Assembly: GCF_009712605.1 (NCBI RefSeq)
Contig: NZ_WASO01000009.1
Coordinates: 1 to 63,769, forward strand
DNA: 63,769 nt
Source: Paludibacter sp.
GTDB lineage: Bacteria > Bacteroidota > Bacteroidia > Bacteroidales > Paludibacteraceae
Direction of reading: 5' to 3'
Positions 27,639 to 35,800 of the stretch are shown here, piece after piece. The translations under genes were made by a program, and so were the position numbers. The stretch's first letter is position 1. Every line of letters starts with the position of its first letter. Under the pieces are notes generated by a model. That model saw only the letters and a list, made by a program, of their open reading frames with translations. It was not told the DNA's origin and searched no databases.

Positions 27639-28129
27639 TACTATTCGATATACTCTCCGACGGATTATTCGGTGCGATCGCTGCCATCGGTTTCGGCGCC
27701 ATCTCCAATCCCCCGAAACGGGCTTTTAAGTTTATTGCACTACTGGGCGCTATCGGTCATGCCTGCCGCTTTTGCCTGATGACTTACCTGCATGTCGATA
27801 TTGCTTCGGCTTCGCTGGTCAGCGGATTGATTATCGGCTTCGGCAGCCTGTGGCTCGGCAAACCGATCTATTGTCCCACCACGGTAATTTTCATTCCAGC
27901 GCTGTTGCCCATGATTCCGGGTAAATATGCCTATAACACCATTTTTTCTCAGATCATGTTTTTGCAAAATATTAATCAACCCGATTTAAAGGCAAAATAT
28001 ATGGAAATGTTTTTCTCAAATGGGATGGTTACCATCACGGTTATCTTTTTGCTGGCCATCGGAGCCACCCTTCCAATGTTCATTTTCCACTCCCGTTCGC
28101 ATTCATTGACCCGAAGGGCATATAAATAA
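27635..28129 (+). CDS. Threonine/serine exporter, ThrE C-terminal-type subunit
   Basis: A 164-residue membrane protein with four to five helices, equivalent to the second half of ThrE. Motifs include FGAIAAIGFGAISNPPKRA, FGSLWLGKPIYCPTTVIFIP and LPMIPGKYAYNTI. The start codon overlaps the stop of the first subunit. The complex probably exports threonine and serine at the inner membrane. A hairpin terminator that can act on both strands follows. Confidence 0.9.
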   Translation: MILFDILSDGLFGAIAAIGFGAISNPPKRAFKFIALLGAIGHACRFCLMTYLHVDIASASLVSGLIIGFGSLWLGKPIYCPTTVIFIPALLPMIPGKYAYNTIFSQIMFLQNINQPDLKAKYMEMFFSNGMVTITVIFLLAIGATLPMFIFHSRSHSLTRRAYK

Positions 28130-28167
28130 CAGTCAGGTTATTCTACAAGTTATCAGACCAAAAAATC

Positions 28168-28202
28168 AAAGGATTGCCTCCTCAATGGAAGCAATCCTTT
28201 TT
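28168..28202. terminator. Bidirectional terminator
   Basis: AAAGGATTGC (28168-28177) and GCAATCCTTT (28191-28200) form a 10-bp stem. T residues follow on the plus strand and an A-rich stretch precedes it, giving a U-tract on the minus strand. It separates the convergent ThrE operon and the methyltransferase gene. Confidence 0.8.
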
Positions 28203-28209
28203 CGTTGCA

Positions 28210-28982
28210 TCAGATTTTCCGACCGATATAGAATACGTAACCATAATAGGCTTTGTATTTACGATACAGTTCCGCTTCGTGCCGCTGATAGGCAACCAAC
28301 TCTTCGGCTGTAGTATTACCGGCATATTTTTTCAGAAATTCATCCTGCACGGCAGCCTGTTTTACGTAAAAATGATCTGTCCAGCAGGTTTCGGGCAGGA
28401 TAAATGTTGCCACAGGCATGTATCCAGCCTTCTGCATCTGAGCTGTCTTCACCGCAATGGTATCGATTTCGGGATATGCGTTCTTCCAGAAAGCGTTGAT
28501 CTCTTCAGGGCGTTCGTGGTAAACCACGATGCCTCGGTAACGGCCAGATAACCGCCAGTTTTAAGGAAACGACGCCATTCGTTCACGCCCCGTTCGAAAC
28601 CAATATTATAAATGGCGCCTTCCGACCAGATCAGATCCAGTTCTTCATCCTGAAAAGGCAGATTCTCCATCGAACCGACTATCCCCTTCACACGCTGTTG
28701 TAATTTCAGCGCTGCCGCGTTGGCATTGAAGAGGTCTACAAAGTGCAGAAAGAGGTCGATGCCGGTAATCTCTCCGGGAGCATACTGCGCCAGCACCATT
28801 GTCTGGCCTCCCGTTCCGCAACCGATATCGGCAATGCGCGAATGTTCGGTCAGGTTATCGACAAAACTCAACGCTTTCAGGGTCACTTCGGGACTGCCCG
28901 GCCCCTGACGGTCAATACTCGCAAAATATTCACAGATTAAATTAAAGTCGAAGTCGTGAATTGAACTATTTTCGTTACTCAT
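28210..28982 (-). pseudogene. SAM-dependent methyltransferase with a frameshift
   Basis: Two minus-strand frames together give one class I methyltransferase of about 255 residues. The first (from ATG 28982) has motif [27 protein letters not shown], and [16 protein letters not shown] up to LAVTEASWF. It then leaves frame and stops at 28449. The second continues with [18 protein letters not shown] and ends YGYVFYIGRK at 28210, exactly the expected C-terminus. The shift lies near 28517-28524, and one missing base, such as one C in ACCCAC, would restore the frame. The site is a CGTGGT-AA-ACCACG hairpin, which could favour a slip. It may be a true mutation or a sequencing error. Confidence 0.85.
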
Positions 28983-29196
28983 GATGTTTAAATGATTTGA
29001 ATGACTGCAACAACGGTAGAAATGAACAGGTTCATCTCATTCCGGCAGTCAGGTTGTTAAATAAAAGATACGATAAAGTTTCCCGGTCAGGAAAGAGTCC
29101 GGGAGAATTCGAGGGGATAACCGCAGAGTTTCAGTCCGGGGTTATTTACTTTACAATGTCCGTAGTAGATTTAAACATCCAACGATTTTAGTAATG

Positions 29197-29204
29197 CAAA
29201 GATA
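29197..29204 (-). promoter_or_regulatory. -7 box of the methyltransferase gene
   Basis: CAAAGATA reads TATCTTTG on the minus strand, an exact TAnnTTTG match. The start codon is 214 bp downstream, implying an unusually long leader. Confidence 0.55.
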
Positions 29205-29265
29205 AGGATTTTATGAACAATTATTTCCGAATCGGCCTGAAAATTAAGCACCAATATGTAATACT

Positions 29266-29438
29266 GCTGATTCATAACCCCGACTTTTAAGTCGGGGATA
29301 ATACTATATCAAAGATGATTGGCTTTAGCCATAACTTTTATTCATCCAGTATTTCATCAGTCTGTTTTCATGGCTAAAGCCGGAAAGCACTCAATTCCAA
29401 GCCTGCTCCGCCCTAAAGTGGCGGAGTTATAATAATCA
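29266..29438. repeat. Nested palindromic repeat of about 170 bp (REP-like family, copy 1)
   Basis: The outer units (GCTGATT..ATAACCCCGAC..GTCGGGG on the left, its counterpart CTCCGCC..GGCGGAGTTAT..AATCAGC on the right) are inverted copies. The inner units GGCTTTAGCCATAA and its complement near 29370-29384 are also inverted. The same size and architecture appears at 39891-40060, and a single half at 53979-54048. Confidence 0.75.
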
Positions 29439-29445
29439 GCCTTAT

Positions 29446-29490
29446 ACAAAAAAGCCCGTCGTTACTCTTCATGAGCAAGCGACGGGCTTT
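29446..29490 (-). terminator. Terminator of the sigma-factor operon
   Basis: AAAGCCCGTCG (29451-29461) and CGACGGGCTTT (29480-29490) pair fully, and the minus strand continues with TTTTTTG. It lies 18 bp after the end of the membrane gene at 29508. Confidence 0.85.
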
Positions 29491-29507
29491 TACGTCGAGC
29501 AAGACGA

Positions 29508-30086
29508 TTATTCGTTGTCAAACGCTTTCAGATCTTTATAACTTTTTATCAATGAGTCGATATCCTTCATTTTTTTGAAGAAAAGCAATAAACCAATGCT
29601 TAAACCAATACAGGCTCCCACTACCACCCCTGTGATGGCCGCGGTGTTATTCAGGTTTTTATCGAGCACCACCAACAGCACAAACAGCGGCACAATCAGT
29701 ATAAGTCCCACCACAGTTCGCATTCGGGTAATTACCTTGTAACGGATCGCCTTTTGAAGTAGCTCTGCTGTTGAGCAGGTATCAATTTGCATCCGGTTCA
29801 GTAAATAAATTTTATACACCTGCCATAATCCGCACAATACAAACACCGAGGACAGGATGATAATTGAGGATAAGGCATAAAAACCGGAAAACCAGGTCAC
29901 CACAGTAAAGCCTGTAAAGAAAATACACAGAATAAGGAAAGCCACTTCGAAACGCATCAATTTATCCTTCGCCGATTGATGACGCGTATTCAACATTTCA
30001 TTAATTAATCGTTTGTTCAGCACCTCTGTTTTTTCGAGACGCTGGTTCAGTTCGCTCCATGATTTTTTTATTTCGTCAAGTTCCAT
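29508..30086 (-). CDS. Membrane protein cotranscribed with an ECF sigma factor
   Basis: A 192-residue protein with four hydrophobic segments (about residues 48-66, 70-90, 120-140 and 145-168) after a charged N-terminal 45 residues that begins MELDEIKKSWSELNQRLEK. It starts 12 bp after the sigma-factor gene on the same strand. The arrangement suggests an anti-sigma or accessory role, but it has no zinc-binding anti-sigma motif, so that is only inference. Similar small membrane proteins follow ECF sigma genes in other Bacteroidota. Confidence 0.75.
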   Translation of the reverse strand: MELDEIKKSWSELNQRLEKTEVLNKRLINEMLNTRHQSAKDKLMRFEVAFLILCIFFTGFTVVTWFSGFYALSSIIILSSVFVLCGLWQVYKIYLLNRMQIDTCSTAELLQKAIRYKVITRMRTVVGLILIVPLFVLLVVLDKNLNNTAAITGVVVGACIGLSIGLLLFFKKMKDIDSLIKSYKDLKAFDNE

Positions 30087-30098
30087 AATAGTTGTTTG

Positions 30099-30578
30099 TT
30101 AATGATTCGACATTTGAGACAGCTTCTCTTTGATACGGTTGATGCGCACACCAACATTATTGCGGGTAATCCCTACGATTTGAGCAATTTCATCATACGA
30201 ACGCTCTTCGAGATAGAGCAATACAATTGCCTTTTCAATTTCGTTCAGGCGGTTAATCAGCGTGTAGAGTTCCTTGATTTGCGAGGTATCGATAGAGTCA
30301 TCGTACACAATCAGATCCTCCGACAAAGCCGTAGTTTTGGGCCTCGATCCTGATTTGCGCATAAACGTCACGCAGGTATTCAGAGCAATACGATATATCC
30401 AGGTCTGCACCTTGCAATCGCCCCGAAACGTCGGGTACCCCTTCCATAAATTGATGATCACCTCCTGAAAAAGATCCTGCGGAGTATCGGCTTCGTTGGC
30501 GTACATATAGCAAAACTTGTATATCAACGCTTTGTTTTGCTCAATCAGTGACACAAAATATTGTTGTTGATCTTCCAT
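30099..30578 (-). CDS. ECF-type RNA polymerase sigma factor
   Basis: A 159-residue sigma-70 family member with only regions 2 and 4. Region 2 includes DTPQDLFQEVIINLWKGY and TWIYRIALNTC; region 4 has the helix-turn-helix RSYDEIAQIVGITRNNVGVR. The short linker and length fit extracytoplasmic-function sigma factors, which direct RNA polymerase to a small regulon. It is the first gene of a two-gene operon. The upstream region holds perfect palindromes that may be control sites. Confidence 0.92.
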   Translation of the reverse strand: MEDQQQYFVSLIEQNKALIYKFCYMYANEADTPQDLFQEVIINLWKGYPTFRGDCKVQTWIYRIALNTCVTFMRKSGSRPKTTALSEDLIVYDDSIDTSQIKELYTLINRLNEIEKAIVLLYLEERSYDEIAQIVGITRNNVGVRINRIKEKLSQMSNH

Positions 30579-30697
30579 TCAAATAATAGTTGTTTTTAAT
30601 GAGTTGATCCGTTGGATTCGAGCTGGCCCGGCTACGAACTCCGGCACGGTTGCATGCATGCTAACTCTTGTGTTTGTTCTATTAGTCGCATAAACGA

Positions 30698-30711
30698 CTG
30701 TAATATTACAG
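30698..30711. promoter_or_regulatory. Operator-like palindrome upstream of the sigma operon
   Basis: CTGTAATATTACAG is a perfect 14-bp palindrome about 120 bp before the sigma-factor start. It overlaps a second inverted pair at 30684-30699. Function is unknown. Confidence 0.35.
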
Positions 30712-30816
30712 CTTTTCGGAAAATAATTAACATAAACCAGAATCTTCTTTCTCTGTCGTTATGTATCTAATTAAAAATCATGAAATAACGGTCGAAACCT
30801 TTATCGTTCGGGTTAC

Positions 30817-30853
30817 GCAAAAAATGCTGCAAAAGACTCTCTCTTGCAGCATT
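30817..30853 (-). terminator. Terminator of gpmA
   Basis: AATGCTGCAA (30823-30832) and TTGCAGCATT (30844-30853) pair perfectly, and the minus strand then reads TTTTGCG. It lies 27 bp beyond the gpmA stop. Confidence 0.8.
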
Positions 30854-30879
30854 CAAATCCAATCAATCAACTTATTTTC

Positions 30880-31554
30880 TTACATGACTCGTTTTACAAC
30901 GCCATCATTGTATTCGAAATAGAGGGGAACGCCGGTCGGAATTTCTAGTTTCAGTACTTCTTCTTCCGACAGCCCGTCGATGTGCATCACAATCGAACGC
31001 AAACTGTTACCATGCGCCGATACCAACACATTTTTCCCGGCTTGCAACTGCGGTAGAATTGTGTCGGTAAAAAACGGAATGGTTCGTTCTGCCGTATCTT
31101 TCAAACACTCACCGTCAGGAGGAGCCACATCGTAACTGCGCCGCCAGATATGCACCTGTTCTTCGCCGTACACCTCCGCTGTTTCGGCTTTGTTCTTTCC
31201 CTGAAGTTCTCCGTAATACCGTTCGTTCAGGTGCCAATCGCGATACACCGGAATCACGTTCCTGCTCATGGCATCGTTGTAAATAGTAGTCCATTCAGCC
31301 ATTTTTCCTTCGGTATGAATCACCACCGGAGTCTTCTGGCTATTGTTGGCCGCCATGGCGATCATGGCCGTTTCGATGGCGCGTATCTGCACCGAAGTAA
31401 ATATCACATCGAATTCGATGCCGGCAATCTGTTCTCCGGCTTTCAATGCTTCGCCCACACCTTCGCGGGAGAGAGGCACGTCCACCCATCCCGTAAATAC
31501 ATTCTTTTTGTTCCAGACCGACTGTCCGTGACGTATCAATATCAGTTTTGACAT
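30880..31554 (-). CDS. gpmA: 2,3-bisphosphoglycerate-dependent phosphoglycerate mutase
   Basis: GpmA interconverts 2- and 3-phosphoglycerate in glycolysis and gluconeogenesis. The catalytic LIRHGQSVWN lies at residues 5-14, with FTGWVDVPLS, the NERYYGELQGKNKAE substrate loop and SAHGNSLRSIV completing the active site. At 224 residues it is slightly shorter than E. coli GpmA. I chose the ATG at 31554 (MSKLILIRHG), the usual start just before the first strand; an ATG at 31581 adds nine residues with no homology. A well-formed promoter lies just upstream. Confidence 0.93.
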   Translation of the reverse strand: MSKLILIRHGQSVWNKKNVFTGWVDVPLSREGVGEALKAGEQIAGIEFDVIFTSVQIRAIETAMIAMAANNSQKTPVVIHTEGKMAEWTTIYNDAMSRNVIPVYRDWHLNERYYGELQGKNKAETAEVYGEEQVHIWRRSYDVAPPDGECLKDTAERTIPFFTDTILPQLQAGKNVLVSAHGNSLRSIVMHIDGLSEEEVLKLEIPTGVPLYFEYNDGVVKRVM

Positions 31555-31590
31555 AATATTCTCAGTTTTCATGTTGAACATTTTGATTCC

Positions 31591-31621
31591 GAAAGTTACA
31601 ACATCAAAAAGGGCTTGTCAA
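31591..31621 (-). promoter_or_regulatory. Promoter of gpmA
   Basis: On the minus strand TTG (31619-31621), exactly 20 bp, then TAACTTTC (31591-31598), one base off TAnnTTTG. The leader to the ATG at 31554 is about 30 nt. Confidence 0.6.
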
Positions 31622-31826
31622 GAGAAAAGTGAACCCGAACGAGGGAAGCAATTTCAGGGCTTTTCCCGGACATTTCGGTAAGGTGTCGCAATAAAAGTTA
31701 CATAAATGTAGCTACGGCAACTCATCACTCCAATGTACCATGCTAGTTATTAATAAATTGAATTACTGGCACACTTTTTATTACACAAACTAATGAAGAA
31801 CAAGTTATCACGCGGCAACAAATAAG

Positions 31827-32042
31827 ATGAACAACGAATCGACCGAAATATTGACCCTGATAAAGATCAGCAGCTTTGAAAATACTCCCTTCTATATTTT
31901 CATGAACGAAGAGGGAGAATTCCGTTCGCTGGAAGCCAACAAATCTGCGCTAATGCTCGAACCCGGAGCGATAGTCAAAGCCAGCATTCGTAAAAAAGGG
32001 TGCGCCGGCAGAGAAATTACCGCACTTTGTTCTCTACCGTAA
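31827..32042 (+). CDS. Small hypothetical protein
   Basis: A 71-residue acidic-to-neutral protein with no signal peptide or membrane helix. It shows a beta-rich pattern (LIKISSFENTPFYIFMNEEGEF) followed by EPGAIVKASIRKKG, and the composition and codon use look coding. I do not recognise a family. It stands alone between gpmA and repeat copy B, with no TAnnTTTG box seen upstream. Confidence 0.5.
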   Translation: MNNESTEILTLIKISSFENTPFYIFMNEEGEFRSLEANKSALMLEPGAIVKASIRKKGCAGREITALCSLP

Positions 32043-32081
32043 TCAAGCACTTCTTCTCCGGAATTACACCTTTAAGATGTT

Positions 32082-32313
32082 GATAAGGGGCTTCCGCCCC
32101 TGTGCCCCCGACTTCCTTTTTGTCTTAAAACAAAAAGGAAGCAAAAAATTCAAGGCTATGCCCGCTTCGCTCAAAAAACCGACGTTCGCCAAGCTAAATC
32201 GCCCAAACTCACTCCTTCCTTGCGTCAGGAGTTTCAAACAGTGGGCAATTTTACGCTTGCCTCTCTTGTTTTTTGGCTCACCGGACAAGGCCGTTCCTAA
32301 TCTGGCGTGGCAT
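32082..32313 (+). repeat. Dispersed structured repeat, copy B
   Basis: Full-length relative of copy A. The stems are at 32112-32122/32131-32141, 32196-32204/32243-32251 and 32211-32216/32227-32232, with loop TCCTTGCGTC. It fills most of the 381-bp gap before the metal efflux genes. Confidence 0.8.
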
Positions 32314-32385
32314 TATTAGCATATTTTGTATCTGTTTTTTCCAAACTTCTTAAATGCGTAATCCCTGCACTTCTTCTCTTTTGGC

Positions 32386-32416
32386 TTGCATAGTTCCTCA
32401 TCTCTGCCTATCTTTG
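32386..32416 (+). promoter_or_regulatory. Promoter of the metal-efflux genes
   Basis: TTG at 32386-32388, a 20-bp spacer, then TATCTTTG at 32409-32416. The start codon follows only 7 bp after the box, so the mRNA would have almost no 5' leader. Confidence 0.55.
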
Positions 32417-32423
32417 CAAACCG

Positions 32424-32738
32424 ATGATGAAATTGCTGGCTTACATATTATCCATTTATGTTGTACTGCTGACGCTGATGCCCTGCGTGGATCTGCCACA
32501 GGACAACCGTCTGCATCAACAGGAAATGACTACTCAAACCGGCAGCACTCATCAGGATTGTCTGGATGTGTGTTCTCCTTTCTGTACCTGCAATTGTTGC
32601 TCCGTTCCGGTGGTATGCGTTGCTGCAAAAACCGAAATAAAAGGTGCAATGGCGGAACCTCGCAGATTCTCGAGCTATCTTCCGGCATCCGAATTCAACC
32701 TCTACTGTTCGATCTGGCAACCTCCCAAGCTGGGTTAA
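32424..32738 (+). CDS. Small cysteine-rich secreted protein preceding a metal efflux pump (DUF6660-like)
   Basis: A 104-residue protein with a signal peptide-like hydrophobic start (MMKLLAYILSIYVVLLTLMP). A cysteine cluster follows (DCLDVCSPFCTCNCC, with CVAAKT just after), and the tail ends in LYCSIWQPPKLG. Small proteins of this pattern commonly precede CusA/CzcA genes in Bacteroidota and carry the label DUF6660. The seven or more clustered cysteines suggest metal binding in the periplasm, perhaps sensing or delivering metal to the pump, but no function is proven. The start at 32424 or the ATG one codon later is equally possible. Confidence 0.7.
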   Translation: MMKLLAYILSIYVVLLTLMPCVDLPQDNRLHQQEMTTQTGSTHQDCLDVCSPFCTCNCCSVPVVCVAAKTEIKGAMAEPRRFSSYLPASEFNLYCSIWQPPKLG

Positions 32739-32889
32739 TCACTTTCCTTTTTTAATTCCGGATTCTTCCGGAAACTCCTTTTGTATCCACAAGTCATTTG
32801 CGAATACAATTTCCCAACATCTGTAACCGAACGGTAATGCGGCATTATGTCCGTCATTATTCCGTTACTCATTACCCGTTCCTAACATT

Positions 32890-35800
32890 ATGATCGAACG
32901 CATTATCCAATTTTCAATCAAAAACAAATTCATCGTGGGGCTGTTTGTGTTGGCTCTTATCGGCTGGGGAACCTACTCCCTCACCCGACTGCCCATCGAT
33001 GCAATACCTGATATCACCAACAATCAGGTACAGATCATCTCCTTAGCTCCATCGTTGGCGGTACAGGAGGTGGAGAGTTCCATCACGGCGCCCATCGAGG
33101 TGGCCGTTGCTAATATTCCCGACATCGTGGAGTTGCGCTCCATTTCGCGACTCGGATTGTCGGTGGTTACCGTTGTTTTTAAAGACAACACCGACATTTA
33201 CTGGGCACGTCAGCAACTATCCGAACGCCTAAAGGAGGCCGAAGAGGCAATTCCTCCCGGCGTGGCAAAAACCGAACTGGCTCCGATATCTTCGGGCCTG
33301 GGTGAAATTTATCAGTATCGACTTGCCGTAACTGCCGGATTTGAACAGAAATATTCGCCAATGGAGTTACGCACCCTTCAGGATTGGGTGGTACGGCGCG
33401 AAATGCTCGGAACGCCCGGCGTGGCCGACATCAACAGTTACGGCGGCTATGTAAAACAATACGAAGTGGCCGTCAACCCCGAACGTTTACGGGGCATGAA
33501 CCTCACGCTGACCGACATTTTCACGGCACTCGAAAAGAACAACGAAAACACCGGCAGCGCCTATATCGACAAAAAACCGAGCGCTTACTTTATTCGTGGA
33601 ATCGGCTTGGTGAAATCACTGGACGATATCGGAAAGATTGTGGTAAAGACCACCGCTTCAGGCATTCCGGTATTAATCCGCGATGTGGCAACCGTCCAAT
33701 ACGGCAGCGCAACCCGTTACGGCGCTTTAGTCATCGACAACTCGGAAGCCGTGGGCGGCGTGGTGATGATGCTGAAGGGAGCCAATGCCAACGAGGTAAT
33801 CAAAAACGTGGAAACCCGCATTGCCGAAATACAAAAATCATTGCCTCAGGGGGTAAAAATCGAACCGTTTCTCAACCGTTCCGATCTGGTGGGACGTGCC
33901 ATCGGTACCGTTTCGCGCAACCTGATGGAAGGTGCGCTGGTGGTGATCTTTATTCTGGTGCTCTTCCTCGGCAACCTTCGCGGCGGCCTGATTGTGGCTT
34001 CGGTTATTCCGCTCTCCATGCTCTTTGCCATTTCGCTGATGAATCTCTTCGGGGTATCTGGCAATTTGATGAGCCTCGGCGCTATCGACTTCGGGCTGAT
34101 TGTAGACGGAGCCGTGATCATCGTGGAAAGCGTCGTTCACCGCATTACACAGAGCAAAACGCATCATCAGGGCATTACACGTTTGTCGCAACAACAGATG
34201 GACGAAAACGTATTCGAATCAGCCAAACGGATGATGAGTTCGGCCACCTTCGGACAGGTCATCATCCTCATCGTTTACCTGCCCATTATGGCATTGGTAG
34301 GCATCGAAGGCAAAATGTTCCGTCCCATGGCGCAGGTGGTTGCCTTTGCACTGATAGGAGCCGCGATCCTTTCGCTCACCTACGTTCCGATGATTTCGGC
34401 GCTCTTCCTCAATAAAAATACGGAGCACAAACGAAACTTCTCAGACCGCATGATGGAGAAACTGCACGAATGGTTTACTCCGGTCATTCATTGGGCTTTG
34501 AATCACAAAAAGAGCGTGATCGGGGGAGCTGTCGGAGCTTTCATCGTATCACTCTTCTTCTTTACCCGTTTGGGTGGCGAATTTATTCCACAACTCGAAG
34601 AGGGCGATTTGGCAGCCGGAGTCATCACGCTTCAGGGAGGTTCGCTGTCGAACACTATCGACATGGTAGAAAAAGCGAACAAAATTCTATTGACCAATTT
34701 TCCGGAAGTGAAACATGCAGTCTGCAAGATCGGAGCCGGAGAAATTCCAACCGATCCGACTCCCATGGAAACCGGCGATTACATTATCACACTGAAAGAC
34801 AAAAACGAGTGGACATCGGCCAAAACCCGCGAAGAGTTGGTGGAAAAGATGCAGGAAGCGTTGATTCCGCTAGCCGGAGTAAAATTTGAGTTTCAGCAAC
34901 CTATCCAGATGCGTTTCAACGAACTGCTTTCCGGATCAAAACAGGACATTGCCATCAAACTTTTCGGCGACAACCTCGATGTGCTCGCACAGAAAGCTTC
35001 CTCAATTGAACAAATAATCAAAAGCGTGGAGGGTGTGGAAGATATCAATGTGGAGAAAGTTACCGGATTAGCGCAGGTTCAGGTAAAGTACAACCGCGAC
35101 CGCCTGGCGCAATACGGTTTGTCGATTGAAGAAGCTAACCGCATTTTACGCGTGGCATTTGCCGGCAGTCAGGCAGGCGTAGTGTTCGACGAAGAAAAAC
35201 GTTTTGCGCTGGTAGTTCGTCTCGAAAAGGATTACCGCCAAAGTCTCGAAGATGTCAAAAATATTTCCGTTGCCCTGCCCGGAGGAGGACAAATTCCTTT
35301 TGAACAACTGGGCGAAATATCGATTCAGTTGGGACCGGCGCAGGTATCGCGCGAAAATACCAAACGCCGCATCACCATCGGATTCAACGTGCGCAACCGC
35401 GACATCGGCAGCGTTATCAACGAAGCGAACCACAAAATCGACCAACAGATCAAACTGCCGACCGGTTATTACGTTTCGTATGGCGGACAGTTCAAAAATC
35501 TGGAAGCAGCCAGCAACCGACTGGCGATTGCCGTTCCGATAGCGCTTTTACTGATTTTCGTGTTACTTTACTTCACCTTCCATTCGGTAAAACAGAGCCT
35601 GCTCATCTATTCTGCTGTTCCGATGGCTGCCATCGGCGGAATTATTGCGCTTTGGTTGCGTGGAATGAATTTCTCCATCTCGGCCGGAGTAGGATTTATC
35701 GCCCTCTTCGGGGTAGCAGTTCTGAACGGCATCGTGCTGATAGCAGAGTTCAACCGACTGGAGAAAGCCGGTTACACCGACATCACCGAACGGGTGATTA

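Larger units (their letters stand above)
28983..29507. other. 525-bp gap with a long leader, a palindromic repeat and a terminator
   Basis: From right to left on the minus strand it holds the promoter of the methyltransferase at 29197-29204 and a ~210-nt leader with a TCCCGG/CCGGGA hairpin. On the other side lie a nested palindrome (29266-29438) and the terminator of the gene at 29508. No open frame is convincing. Confidence 0.6.
30579..30879. other. 301-bp gap upstream of the ECF sigma gene
   Basis: It contains a CTGTAATATTACAG palindrome (30698-30711), an AGTCG-N6-CGACT stem (30684-30699), a GCATGCATGC stretch near 30652 and the gpmA terminator at the right end. No gene is visible. Confidence 0.6.

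Noticed and set aside
28997-29191. 64-codon frame in the methyltransferase leader
   Set aside because: It runs antisense to the promoter and leader, has no recognisable motif and covers the hairpin region.
13110-32288. Minus-strand open frames in repeats A and B with a shared peptide (FLSEAGIALNFLLPF)
   Set aside because: The shared peptide reflects the shared repeat sequence. Copy C breaks the pattern on that strand, and base changes follow stem pairing rather than codon position. Promoter and start context are absent.
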